Of a stretch of DNA of 64,000 bases, positions 50,575 through 64,000 are shown in pieces. The notes beneath the pieces were generated by a model, which did no database searches, was not told the origin of the DNA, and saw nothing but the letters and a program-made list of their open reading frames with translations. The DNA is from Acanthaster planci (lineage: Eukaryota; Echinodermata; Asteroidea; Valvatida; Acanthasteridae). The DNA is taken from contig NW_019091387.1 in assembly GCF_001949145.1 (NCBI RefSeq), positions 469,207 through 533,206 on the forward strand, in the 5' to 3' direction. The number at the start of each line of letters is the position of its first letter. Position 1 is the stretch's first letter. The translations under genes were made by a program, and so were the position numbers.

Positions 50575-51686
50575 TTTAATTTTATTCCTTTTTCCCCTTT
50601 TGGGCTTCAAGTAACACAGAGAGTATAAGTTGTGTGAATGACTGTACCTATAAACATGAAAATTTTGTTTTCATAAATACATTGGACATTAGTCAGTGAT
50701 AACCACAACATTTTTTTATTACCCAAACAATACAGTGAAATTTGTCATTGGTACAATTTACAATGTACACGCATTTCAACAATCATTTCATTCCTAGCAG
50801 CCACAGACAAATGTACTATTCACTTTTTTTTTTGAAAGTGCAAAGTGCGTTTCTGCTCACATACGTTCAACCTGCATTCCATTCACACCCGTACCCATAC
50901 CTGTCACCTCAACCAGGCCCTGAAAAGACATCCCTAGGGGCAAACATTGGGGGGGGGAATCAGACACATTTCTTTTAACAAGCTGGAACATTTTCTGTCA
51001 CTAATGCACAATTCATGTCCCTCAGCTCCAGCCGCTCGCACAAATGGCTGGGAGATCAACAATGCAGGCGACCTCTGACCCCCACGCGGCATGAACATCA
51101 ACCTTCAAAACCGTGATAAATAAATGCCAGCGGCCAGCAGAATGTGTCAACCCTACTGTATAATCCACCTCCGGATGTTGGTGGGCCCTGGACCTAGGGC
51201 AGCCCTGTTCTAGTTTCGGCACTCTGGCATTCCGGAATTGGAGATCAAGCTGGCATATCTTTCTTCAAGCATGCACAGGTGGGCCATTGTTGCAAACGAG
51301 GGATGGAGAATATTCAAGAAAAACATGCGATGCCCATATCCATGAGTGGAATGCAAGTGATACATGTACACTTCAAAAATCCTAAAATGCATGCCCGCCA
51401 AATAGTGAAAGTGGAAAGCTAAGACTGCTCTGTCGAGCACGATGACGCATTTAATCATAGCCCTACACAGAGGAATTATGTGGGACAAAATTTTAAACTA
51501 CTTTTCTGGGCTACCCACCTGTACTGACTTGAAAAGTCAATACTGCTGAATTTTCCTTTCAAAGTAGTCTTGTACATATTTCAGATAAAATGCACAAGAG
51601 AGAAACTTCATTTTTTTCTTACCCTGCATCAATTTTAACTCAGTGACGGTACAAAAGAAAACTGCTCAACACTAACTCAATGAATA

Positions 51687-51728
51687 CATCCACACCCAAG
51701 GGCTCTGCATCCACACCCAAGGGCTCTG
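51687..51728. repeat. 21-bp direct repeat, two copies
   Basis: CATCCACACCCAAGGGCTCT plus G occurs twice in perfect tandem. Confidence 0.95.
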
Positions 51729-52245
51729 CAAAGGTCCATATACCGTATAGAATCCTTATTTACTATGTGCTCTTTTTATGAAACCACATACACGCATGAA
51801 CTCAGACTTAGCATCCCAGCTCAGTTCCTGGGAGAAGGTGGTCACATATGCACAGGATCTTCTCATCTGCTCTCTGTTCCGATTAAAGGGCCCGTCTATG
51901 AGTACTAGCTCCGTCGTGTCCCATTGATCCTGAATGTCAGTTTCAAATGTGCCACTTAAAGGGTACGGTGTGTTATGCTGCGCCTTAATGTAGTCTGCAC
52001 TGAAAATTGCCTGAGTTTTGGAAGTTTGGCTGTCTTAAGTTCGATTAACATGTACTTCGTAGGCTGGTTATTTCATGGCATGGCAGTTGGTCAGGGAGGA
52101 AAGTTTTCTGACAAATGTATTAAGTTTTACCGAGTGATAGATAAAATTACAAGCAACAGATGTTCCAACACTTCTAGTACAGTGATGGTATTCAGTAGTG
52201 CAGTTTTTAAGTGAATAGAAAATTTAAAAAGAAAATTCACATTTT

Positions 52246-52700
52246 GGAAATGAAAAATTGCTGACTCGGGGCACCACCAGGATTAACACACAGGAAAGTT
52301 TTAGGAAGACTTTTAAACCATGAATATTTGAAATACCTTTTCAAACAGAAAAACCACACTTCTGAAATGGAAAATCCTCATCTCCTAGAAGGGCTCCAGA
52401 TTAAACACAAGAAAAGTCTTAAAAATAAAAAGACTGAAGAATATTTGAAATACACAGTACATGTATGTGGAAAATTTCGGAAATGAAAAATCACTGACCC
52501 TTGAAACAGGCAGCAGGTTTAAATTGAAGGAAGCTCTTGCAAAAAGAGATCAAATGCTATTTAGGATAATTATTGGCATTTTTGAAATTATAGAAATTCA
52601 TGAACTCTTGACACTGGGTCCAGATAAAACACAGGAAAGTTATCGGAAACATTACAGTGTATTTTATATAGTGTTATTTCTGAAATGGAAAAGACCCAAA
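52246..52700. repeat. Diverged tandem array, about 98-117 bp period
   Basis: The word (T/G)GAAAT(G)GAAAA recurs at 52246, 52363, 52479, 52583 and 52681, and within units AAACACAGGAAAGTT and GAATATTTGAAATAC also recur at similar offsets. The units are strongly diverged, so this is an old array of about four and a half copies. Confidence 0.65.
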
Positions 52701-55009
52701 CTCATTTAAGTGTTAGCAGGTCCAATGCCCAAGATACTGCCTCAAATACGTTTAAAAAAAAATTAAGAAAAAAAAGAAGGAAAAAACCCCAACTATTATG
52801 ATGTATGACAGTGATCGAGTAAAATGAAGACTAATTTGGTTAGCTCCGGGGCTCCAACTTGGCTTGTTTGTGTTCCTGGACAAGGCTCTCTGTGCACTGG
52901 GGCTGAAACCGGCAGTTACATGTTGAATCAAAACCATTCAAGACATGTTTACATGCACGAGCTAGCTTCAAAAGGACAAAAAAAATATTCTTTTGTCAGG
53001 TGTGGAGTATGCAAGGTTGTTTCTGTGACTGATTTTTTTTTGTGACTGCAAACAACGGCGGTGAAATGCCTGGGTCCCTTTTTTTCTCTCTTTAACCGTA
53101 CCCATCCCTGTCTCCGAGGAGTTTAGATAGCAAGCAGTTAATCCACGGCAGTGTACACAAAAGCCAATAAATGTCTTCATTCACTCCAAGGACGATGTAA
53201 AAACTGGCAAGGAGGGCACTAACTACAAAAATCAATTGCTATCACATTAGACTTGCGTTTACGTGGGAAAGAAATTAACATCTATGTAAGGACTGACTCC
53301 GTTTTAATCGTGTACATGTAGGTCTGTGACTACACTTGGCAGAATCAAGAATGGAAACTGGAGACCAGAATGAGAAATTCAAAAAAGAATAAATCTGTTA
53401 AAAAGGACACCCGTACACCTACATTGCAAGTGTACAAACGTTTGTCAAAAATCGTATCACTGTAAAATAAAAAGTCATTTCCTATCATTCAAGAATGATA
53501 CGTCCACATTTATATACAAGTACATGTACAGTGTACATGTATGTACATTGTACTACATTTAAAGACATGTGTACATGCATGCAAACATGAGCTTATGGGC
53601 ATAATTTCTACAGTGGCTACTGTAACAATTTTATGCATGAAGTCCAGGCACCACTTTAATTAAGCACCTGTATACTGGTACATGTACATAAATGCCAAAA
53701 CAGCTATTACATTATGTTATGACACGACTGCTGGGACACCAGACCAATTAATGTCTCCTTGCTACATCCCACAATGTACCGTACTCTAGCAACCAAGCGC
53801 TGGAAATCTGCAGGTATCGAAAACACCTACAGTTGTACAATGTACATGTACTGGTACTTCCTGCAAAACTACCAGTCCATGTAATTGATAATAATTATGA
53901 CATAAATGTTGACCTCTTTAAAAGGGGGAGGCGCGGAATGACAAACTTGCATAATATCTCGCTCACAGACAATGTGACACATTACTTGGTAGAACTACAT
54001 GTACATGTACCGGTACGTGTAAATTACAACGTACTGGCCTTTCTCAATTTTCAAGGTTTTCACTCAGTTGCGCTTGGTAGAGAGATATCGTATTCACATC
54101 AACTCAACCTCAAAAACTTTTCCCTTCTGTCCACAGACTTTCAGAATTTTGGGGGTTATTTCATTTTCAAGTCCAGCCAGTTATCACAATCACCTGTACA
54201 TGGTGTAAAAAAAAATCTTAAAGATCTCAAGTCGTTTTACTTACAGGGTCCCTGAATTGACACTTCACAGGTCAACCGCCTGCATAAGTTTCACTACTCT
54301 GAAAATTTATTTGTGTTTACCAGGTACTTTAGATGTTACCAGTAGGCTGGTGAAAAAAAATCCCCCAAATCAAGCCAGGGTCTTGAGTTCCCAAGATCCG
54401 TCATTATCGATTGTGGAAACACGATAAATTGGAAGTTCCGACAGGCAAGAGAAAGCATGCATGCTTTCATCAAACCATCCAGCCGCATGCTGGATCCAGT
54501 TTCACACTTGGTCGGAACTTGGGCTAACTGTGGGCTCAAAGCCTGGACGTCGCGTGAATCTCCCCCCCCAAGTAAACGAATAGGATGCACCAACTCATTC
54601 ACTATCTAATGAGAAGTTATTCAGGAAATGCTTGTGAGAAGGAAATGGCCCGTACAGGATGCGGATAAATGGATCGCTGATTAAATGTACTGACAGTCAT
54701 GACTCCGCGGGTAAAATACTGCGCCACAAGAAGCCGTCGTAGCAAGTACGATGACCAATACATGACAAATCACATACTATCGTACCGTAGGAAATTGTCA
54801 TGGGTAAGGAAAACTACACTTTAAGAATGTACACACACAAGATTCTTTCAAACCTCGACTTTTTTTAAACCTTAACTCATACAAGACTTCCAAAAGTACA
54901 ACAAACCAAGGTTGAAAAGGCTTTGACTAATGATTAATTAATAAGGAATGAAAAAAGGAGAAATGCAACAAATTTTTCTCAGAATCACTTTTTGTACATG
55001 CTTAAACTC

Positions 55010-55075
55010 TTCTTCAGTGTGTAAAAACTGTCCTTCTTCAGTGTGTAAAAGCTGTCCTTCTTCAGTGTAAGTGTA
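55010..55075. repeat. 24-bp tandem repeat, nearly three copies
   Basis: TTCTTCAGTGTGTAAAAACT starts at 55010, 55034 and 55058 with one or two changes; the last copy is incomplete. Confidence 0.85.
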
Positions 55076-56221
55076 CTATAACTGATTTAGCCTAAGACGA
55101 GAGTCGTACCTACATGTACACGCACTTGTCCAACTTTTTATGGAAAGGTTGGCCATATGTTACCAGGAGTCAGGTGGTATGACTGAGAATGTATGGAAAT
55201 ACAAGATGTTCCCTTTGACAGTCAGTCACTACAGTATACTCAGTAAAGGGTACCGGACTGTGTTGGTCTACTTTTCTGTACTGCAAAGTTTACACTACCT
55301 TAAGTTTTGGGACTCTCAAGCACAGCGCATGTGAGATATTTATAGTCTAAGCATGAAAGACTATTTTAGGACACAAACATGTAGGCTCAATTTCCTTCCA
55401 AAAGGTACTTTTAGAACACGAGTCATTATCTTTGGGGGAAAAATTTCGACAAATATTTCAGGAGGAAGAAAGGAAAAGATACCAAATGTCTGGAAATAAT
55501 TTGCATTCTATTCCTAAAGTCAGTTTGGAACATGCCACAGTTGAACACGCACTTCAAAAATTCAGTTCCGAGAGTCATCGTCACTGAAAAAGACCCCTGT
55601 GCACGTGACTGCTGCCTTATGTGCTGTTTCTAGGAAAACTTTGACCAAGTTCTGAATTATTTCAGCGGAAACAGAGTTTTAAAGTGAAACTTGGAATATG
55701 GGTGCATGTACATGTATGCCAGGAGGAATTTTGATGAAAATGATTTGGAGAAGAAAAATCCAACTTTGGAAAGTTACTTTGAAAACATTTAGAGCCCTTN
55801 TGGGTGTTTAACTTTGTGTGAATGGAGAAGGTTAGGGCCAGCAACCCTTGGGGGTTAGGGTTAATCTATATCATTTACACTTTAATTTTCCTGACTTTCA
55901 CGAAGTAAGGATTTACCATTACAGGAAAGAATCCTAGAGAGTTTGTGTACAGACACCACTTGACACCCTGTGCACAAATACTATGAGATTGTTCTAAAAA
56001 TTGTGTTTTCTATGTGAATTCATACATCAATATCTTCACTGCCAAATTTGAGTTTTTAAGACATTTTATTGCTTTCAGATGTCTAGTGGGTCACATCAAG
56101 GAAAGATTATGGAAGTGGCATTCGTGTTTCTTTCCCAATTATGTTTGAGGCCGCTTTGAGAGGAATTTGCCCACCCTTTCACACAAAGTCAAGTCACTAA
56201 ATTTCATTACTAGGCTATATG

Positions 56222-56499
56222 TAGACCCGTAAACAGGGCTCAATGAATACTACTCCGTCATAAAATCAAGCGAATGTTTAGTTATGCCCGCGGTTATCCC
56301 GGATAAAGTTTTCGAAAGAATCCCTATTAATCGGGACAGGGCCCAGTATACGACAGAGGAGTATTCGTCATAAAATCAAGTGAATGTTTAGTTATGCCCC
56401 CGGATATCCCAGATAAAGTTTTCGAAAGAATCCCTATTAATCGGGACAGGGCCCAGTATACGACAGAGGAGTATTCGTTGGGTCCTGTTTACGGGTCTA
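56222..56499. mobile_element. Inverted-repeat element with 9-bp target duplication
   Basis: Ends TAGACCCGTAAACAGG and CCTGTTTACGGGTCTA are perfect inverted repeats of 16 bp, and similarity continues inward (AATACT..CTCC). GGCTATATG flanks both sides (56213-56221, 56500-56508). The 9-bp duplication again points to a Mutator-like element. The interior is two tandem 110-bp units. Confidence 0.8.
56256..56475. repeat. Tandem duplication, 2 x 110 bp, inside the 56.2 kb element
   Basis: Units 56256-56365 and 56366-56475 differ at only a few positions (AAGCGAATG versus AAGTGAATG, CCGCGGTTATCCCGG versus CCCCGGATATCCCAG). The near identity implies recent duplication or homogenisation. Confidence 0.92.
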
Positions 56500-57063
56500 G
56501 GCTATATGAAGAGCATATCAGTCCACTTTTCACATTATGAGGATTACTTTTTGATAAGATCGTAAAAAAAAAGGAGAAAAACAAATGGAGAGTTCGGTAT
56601 CCACCATTATTCTTCTATTTCACAAATAAAATTTTTGACTGGAACAAAAGACAAATTTATCTCAGACAATTTCAGGTGTTCCAAAGGTGCATAGGCTTGT
56701 TGTCAATGAAAATTACAGAACTTGTGGCCAGATGTGAAACTCTTGGTCTTGCCAAATAAATGAGAACAAAAACTGCAGTGGATCTTTAAGTCTATACTGA
56801 AGCAAAACTCCTGAAATCCGCAAAAAGAAACAATCTCTAGCTTGTCTAGGCTACCATCAATCATGCCAACTTCAAGTGGATTTTTTTTTGACACCACGAA
56901 CTGCAAACAATTCGGTGCATGTTTACACGGTAATATAAATGTTGCAGATACAGACAACATCTTTCAGTATTTCGTAATCTGATGTAATGGAAATAAAGAT
57001 GACCTCCTGAAGTGACGCGTAGGCCCTAGTCATATCATGCTAGCACACACATGGGAGACTTAC

Positions 57064-57186
57064 CCGGGCAATGGTGAGTGGGCACCGGTGCTCCGACCCG
57101 CCTTTCAGAGAAAAGCCCCAGGGTGCGCCACCTCGGAGTGTCACGTCCAACGTTCGCGTTCTGGGATCACTTTCGCCCTCCTCCAT
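57064..57186 (-). CDS. PDZ-domain protein (Shroom-like), first coding exon
   Basis: This exon of 41 codons starts at ATG (57184-57186) and ends at a perfect GTAAGT donor in phase 0. It encodes MEEGESDPRTRTLDVTLRGG and then APWGFSLKGGSEHRCPLTIA-R. LRGGAPWGF is the carboxylate-binding loop of a PDZ domain in the variant used by Shroom, synaptopodin-2 and PDLIM/Enigma proteins; the spacing and the xEHxxPLxIA segment resemble Shroom most. Shroom proteins bind actin and recruit Rho-kinase at epithelial junctions. An in-frame TAG lies 39 bases before the ATG if the transcript is contiguous there, which supports this start. The next exon completes the domain 15.9 kb away. The Shroom identity is inference, because the diagnostic ASD motifs are not visible. 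Confidence 0.88.
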
Positions 57187-57420
57187 TTCGTAAGAACTGA
57201 ATATTTTGCTAATTTCAGATAAAAACTACAGCCATACGCCGGTACAGTTGTGCAGTGACTCAATCAACAATCCAGAGAATCGAAATTCTGCGGTCTATGA
57301 GCAGAGGGCACTTCGAGCTGTCGCCTGCAACCGCAGGTCTGGTACCCATTGTTTCCCACGCTCAGGACAATGGGGTAAGGGTAACCATCTAAAAACCTGT
57401 GGATAAAATACGGTGGTCAA
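57187..57420 (-). promoter_or_regulatory. Likely 5' untranslated/promoter region of the PDZ gene
   Basis: The stretch directly upstream of the first ATG is richer in G+C and CpG than its surroundings, especially 57020-57380. A possible 5' UTR acceptor (AATATTCAG, ending at 57196) lies just before the ATG, so transcription may start further upstream with an untranslated exon. No TATA box or initiator is convincing. Confidence 0.35.
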
Positions 57421-57731
57421 TGAACGACAAATAGTGATCCCGAACGTTTTTTTTATTATTTGTCAAATGGTCAACAGAGGGCAGGCATTCCAAACAGCGG
57501 ACATGTTTTGAAGTCGCTCTTCTGTTTCAACTTTGCTTGTGTTTTGACAAGATATGTACCATGTTACTGACCTAACACAACAGAAAATGGATAATATCCA
57601 GTCTTTTTTACAGAAAATTGTGCACATCCCATCAACTGTCACCGCTTTAAATTTACCAAAACTTGCATTAGTGTACAATTGAAAAAGTTTACAGTAAGCT
57701 GTTTTCTAAAATCATTTAACTTGCTTACGAC

Positions 57732-57962
57732 CAGGGGCGGATCCCGGAATTTTTCCATGGGGGGGGGCTGTCAGGCTGGAGATTTTGTTTAATGTCTCGT
57801 ACACACAGGCAATGCTTTCTAGCTACACCAGAGACTCTTATTTGTAACACTCACCTTGTACACAAGAATCTGCAGGATGCTATCTTGTTTTTAAATTAAG
57901 TTGTTTTTTCCCCATTTTTTTTAATCTTTTTTATTTTCTAACCCCCCCCGAATCTGCACCTG
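57732..57962. mobile_element. Probable inverted-repeat element
   Basis: The left end CAGGGGCGGATCCCGG and the right end CCGAATCTGCACCTG are imperfect inverted repeats, each next to a G or C run. GGGGCGGATC-type ends are common on old DNA transposons in animals. No target duplication was found. Confidence 0.4.
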
Positions 57963-60900
57963 TATTGCCATTTATGCAGCTATCTGACATCCATTTTTCT
58001 CAATGAAAACTATTTCTTTTTACAAATGTTACTTGAAATTTTCCGTGCTTTTCCAGAGATTGCTGTTGCTTGCTGTCATTCCTTTCGAAGAAGACAGTTT
58101 AGCTACATATACTTTACACTTTCTTTTCAAATTATGAACCCAAAATGTGCGCATTGGAAACATGTGAGAAAGGCTTGATCAATGGTAATTTACTTAAAAT
58201 CAATAATTTAACTTAATTTAAAACAAAAAAGACTAAAATAACTGTTACATTGAGGTATGATGTCTGGAATGACATCACTGTTTTTAGCTCGTATGGAAAT
58301 TTGTACGAGCATCATAAAACCAACAGGTATCCAAGGTACCACTTAAAATGCTGAGTAAAAATTAAAAATAAGGTCACTTAGAATGAAAAGATGAATTTTC
58401 ATGGATGTCATAAAAGAGAAATTGCATTGTGTAGCCCTTTAAAAATTTTTGAGAGATGGAACACAGAGAAAGTTGAACACTGAACTGGTGCAGATGTTTT
58501 ATTTTAGTTCACATTATACAACACAGCTGTACACATACACCTTTGATACTTTACACACATAATTCACCTTTAGCTTTTACCAAATGCAGGGGGGTTAATG
58601 TTTACTACAAATTTTACGTACCAATTACAAACTGACATAATATAATTCATCACGAATTTTCCATTTGTTCAAAGGAAATACTACTGTTTGTCTAGGCCAC
58701 AGACAAATTAATCCAAATGTCATTCAACGTGATGGATATTTTTGTTCAACAAGGCAGTTCAGTAATTTAGAAAAGTCAACGTTGTATGATTTATATAACC
58801 AAAATAATTGCAATTTTTTTTTTGCTTGAGTGTCCATTCCTAAAATATACATTTTTTACTTCACACAAAAAAAGAAAGTTCACACACAAATGCACAATTG
58901 GAAAAAAAAAATTGCTCAAAGGCACTGCATAGTGATTTACTTTGTTAATGATATTTTTTTTTAATTCTAAAGACTCTTGAAATCTTTGACTTCAATCCAA
59001 TAAAATTCAGAAATTTAAGAACAGTATGAATACAAGCTCATCCCTTGGGTTGCATGCGAGTACACCGAGTGTGAGTACTAGCGCCAAAGCACCAGACTAC
59101 TGCTGAACAGCTTTTGAGCTGCTCATTTTTCTCAGGTAGGGTGTACACATTTTTATATTTGCTGTAAGTGTAACCAAGAGAGTCTCATTCCTTTGACTGT
59201 ACTCAACGCCGTAGCTGAACCTGAGTACGAGTATTAAAACAGAAACACGAGTCTACAATTTCAGTATCGAGGTGCTAGACCACTAAGGAGCACCCAAGGG
59301 GGTGGGCTTGAGCTCCTATTAGGTTTTCAATTTGTCAAATTTATTTTAAACAAAGATAAAATTATACACCTACATCTGAAACTAAACTACTAACTCTGAT
59401 ACGGCCTTACATTCCAGCCCCATGCAGCACAATACGGGGAAGGGCGCTTGGACATCATGAGATGTTTCAAGGGGTAAATTCCGGTCAAAAACAAAAATAC
59501 CAGCCCCCCTCACGGCACATCCTGGGTGCACGCGCCACTGAATTAGTTTCCCCGTGAAGCTTTAATTTACACTTATGTGTGTGAATGAAACCTTATCTCT
59601 TCAATCCAAATCAAGTACGCATTCATGGGTAAGAGTAAAAGTTGAAGTACTAGTTCTGGATGAGTATCCTACATCTCAAGTGCCACATTGTTTCGACTCG
59701 TACTCGGGTCCTTGTTTTTTTTCTGTATTTGCACTCAGTGCCAACAAGAGTACTTTCAGTACCAAATACTGAAAGTCAATGTGATATGCATTATAAATAT
59801 GAGGGCACACAGATCAAAAGCGTGCATACGATTTATTTTTCAATGGAATTACCGTGATTCTGTTACCACACACTCTCCCTGGACAAACAAAGCAATTAAA
59901 CAGTTTCTCGACTATGGATGCAATCCGTTCTTAAAGAAGCTAGGGAATTTATACATTAGTCCCCACTTTCCACTGAGTGTGTGTCTAGAGCTTTCTACGA
60001 GAGGCTTGTATAAATTATATACAAAATAAAAAGAAATTCAGCCCAAATATGCATAAAAAGGCCCTCAACAAAGGGAATCAACTTTCGTTGAGTGACAATG
60101 ACTAGCTACCACATAGGTTCAAATTTGTGCTGCCTGGCTTGAGTGTGGGCCTCCTATATGATTGAATACTGGTTGAAAACTGGTGAAGGGTACAACTTGC
60201 CTTGTGCACGCAGGATTTCACATGAATGTGCAAAATGCAAAAGTTTGATGTGTGAACTGATCTTGGTTGGAGTGTTCAAGCCGTTCATATACCACAATTT
60301 TTCACCACTGGGTCACTCAATGCTCAAAGTTGACAGCCTAACACTGCAATTATGCTTGAACTCCAGGACAGGTTAAGGCAATGTACCAAGGGCACAGAAA
60401 AGGGATTGACTGAATACAGATCGTGAGTAAACATTCTACACTGCAAAGCTCACACTTACGTGGTTTCCATGTTTTAATTTGCCGAGAGTGGTAATAAATT
60501 TTCAGGGGCATTTAATTCTGGGGTAAAAAGTTTTGAAATACTTTGCAGTGCTCTTATGTTTACCTGGACCTCTGCTGCAAAACTTTTAGGACATGCTCTT
60601 AATTGTAAGCAAGAGGACAATGCCCAAGTTTCCTGACTGAGTCTGAGATGACCAGGTCCAAGGTTACGAAAGAAAGACGGTTTTGCACCTGACTGACCAC
60701 ACTTACTGGCTTTCTCACAAGAGCACGAGAGTAAGGATGCACCGAACTGCCACATTTATTTGCACATTTATGCACTCATTTCAAAAAGTGTGCCGGACCA
60801 TTTTTCGTCAGAATGAGCCCAATCTGGTAGCATCTTTATATCAGATGCACCGGAGTACACAGAAATAATGCCTCTCATGCGTCTTCAATCTCCATTCTTC

Positions 60901-61176
60901 ATTTATGCCACAGGCGATCATTCATGTACCAGTCCAATAGCTATTTTATCTTCACATAATTTTTAGATTTCAGTGTTTTTAGATTTAAGTCTTTTTGACT
61001 GAAAGCTTCCAGTCACAGCTGTACACAATCTCTGTCCAAGTGCCCATCTACTGCAGCCTATTACAGGACAGAATGACACTCTCCAATCATTTTTCATGGG
61101 GGTGGGCCAAGTTTGACATTTAAATATTAAAAGCGGCAATGGGTACGGAAGCTTGATAGCAGACATCAGCTGGGCA

Positions 61177-61182
61177 TTTAAT
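61177..61182 (-). promoter_or_regulatory. Possible polyadenylation signal of the PTGR2-like gene
   Basis: The minus strand reads ATTAAA here, about 50 bases after the stop codon. It is the nearest canonical variant to the coding end, but AT-rich sequence makes chance matches common. No canonical AATAAA was seen closer to the stop. Confidence 0.3.
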
Positions 61183-61232
61183 AATTTCTTTCTCAGATGT
61201 TAGCATACGAGAGACACAAGCTGAAGTTAAGG

Positions 61233-61966
<734 letters not shown>

Positions 61967-62176
61967 CTTGATTTCACCTTTCCTGTACCAGGCACAGAGT
62001 TGCTGCACGGCATCAGGGAATTTATCCACGTGGTTGAGGACCAGGAACCTGTCTCTGGTGACGTTGCGCTCGGTCAGGACTTGTTCCGTCTCGGCAGGGA
62101 TGGGTGGGGGGTAAGGGACGTCGGTGTTGTAGACCGAGATCTGACCGCAGAGGATGACGTGAGAGTCGGGCGTCAT
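61967..62176 (-). CDS. PTGR2: Prostaglandin reductase 2-like, substrate-loop exon
   Basis: This exon of 70 codons runs from an acceptor CACCTTTGCAG to an AAG-GTATTT donor, with phase 0 at both ends. It encodes MTPDSHVILCGQISVYNTD, then a PYPPP segment and ERNVTRDRFLVLNH. The CGQIS-x-Y-N loop followed by the proline-rich stretch is typical of PTGR2; from family knowledge, the tyrosine here contacts substrate in the mammalian enzyme. The tail, DAVQQLCAWYRKGEIK, is the helix before the C-terminal strand. The reading frame is intact. An open frame on the opposite strand over the same bases is a shadow. Confidence 0.95.
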
Positions 62177-63826
<1,650 letters not shown>

Positions 63827-64000
63827 CTGTCCAGCAAGTGATCCACAGGACCCCGCTGCGGCACTCACGACAAATGTCTGGCTGCCGTCTGGTGCCACGT
63901 GTCCCTTCTCTTTGATGCCAAGGTAAGAAGTGATGCCTGAAATGCCGTACAGGCCGAGCATAAGGGACCAGTGCTTCTTCACCAGGGCGACATCCACCTG
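63827..64000 (-). CDS. PTGR2: Prostaglandin reductase 2-like, internal exon (cut by window edge)
   Basis: This is the first visible exon of a medium-chain dehydrogenase/reductase (MDR) enzyme of the PTGR2 family. In mammals PTGR2 uses NADPH to reduce the 13,14 double bond of 15-keto prostaglandins in the cytosol. The 58 visible codons read QVDVALVKKHWSLMLGLYG and continue to a glycine-rich nucleotide-binding turn, VVSAAAGSCGSLAGQ, which fits the AxxGxxGxxxGQ pattern of the family. The exon ends on CAG directly before a GTTGGT donor, in phase 0. The upstream coding part, roughly the first 118 residues with the catalytic-fold start, lies beyond position 64000. No frameshift or stop is seen. The family assignment is firm; the exact substrate in this animal is inference. 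Confidence 0.93.

Larger units (their letters stand above)
41213..57063 (-). other. First intron of the PDZ gene (15.9 kb)
   Basis: This intron splits the PDZ domain in phase 0. It contains the hAT-like element at 43.9 kb, an assembly gap at 45.7 kb, a SINE at 46.4 kb, one MITE at 47.8 kb, a minisatellite at 50.5 kb, a diverged tandem array at 52.2 kb and a target-flanked element at 56.2 kb. No convincing coding exon is present within it. Confidence 0.75.
57421..61232. other. Intergenic region between the PTGR2-like and PDZ genes
   Basis: This 3.8 kb stretch holds the PTGR2 3' flank, a probable inverted-repeat element (57732-57962), long A/T runs near 58800-58960, a small palindrome AGCTCGTA..TACGAGC near 58287-58311, and repeated GAGTAC-type words around 59060-59250. 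I see no supported gene. The open frames at 59575-60029 are overlapping low-quality frames. Confidence 0.7.

Noticed and set aside
52246-55075. CRISPR-like spaced repeats
   Set aside because: The repeats are diverged or directly tandem without unique spacers, in a eukaryotic intron.

Overview
This window is a piece of a draft eukaryotic genome assembly, most probably from a marine invertebrate. The evidence is: coding sequence broken into short exons (44 to 210 bp) with GT/AG introns, introns of 0.4 kb to more than 10 kb, two assembly gaps of N plus one isolated N, a tRNA-derived SINE, and many small inverted-repeat DNA transposons. The GC content is about 40%. The palindromes TACATGTA and TACCGGTA are conspicuously common. 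I cannot fix the phylum from sequence alone. The protein similarities and repeat style would suit an echinoderm, cephalochordate or another marine invertebrate. No operon, CRISPR array, plasmid or phage feature is present.

Only two genes can be read, both on the minus strand. At the right end (61233-64000) are the last four visible coding exons of a prostaglandin reductase 2-like (PTGR2) enzyme. All its introns are in phase 0, the stop codon is visible, and the N-terminal third lies beyond the window. About 4 kb downstream starts a PDZ-domain gene. Its first coding exon (57064-57186) and second exon (41064-41212) together encode one complete PDZ domain of the GGAPWGF type, resembling Shroom, with synaptopodin-2 and PDLIM as alternatives. 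The splice phases match exactly across a 15.9 kb intron. Further minus-strand exon-like segments follow at 31929-32081, 22514-22557, 21910-22118 and 89-179. They have good splice sites, mostly GC-rich third codon positions and largely compatible phases, and are best explained as later exons of the same very long gene. At least one exon between 31.9 and 22.6 kb is still missing from the model.

Everything else is intronic or intergenic and is where the mobile DNA sits. It includes three copies of one approximately 240-bp MITE family (37.3, 40.7 and 47.8 kb) with 4-bp target duplications, two related hAT-like elements (33.1 and 43.9 kb) with 8-bp duplications, two elements with 9-10 bp duplications (25.0 and 56.2 kb, the second with an internal 110-bp tandem duplication), three copies of a tRNA-derived SINE, several smaller foldback elements, a diverged approximately 100-bp tandem array at 52.2 kb, and short minisatellites. 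I found no convincing new multi-gene system. The most notable material is the repeat structure and the partly hidden exons of the PDZ gene.
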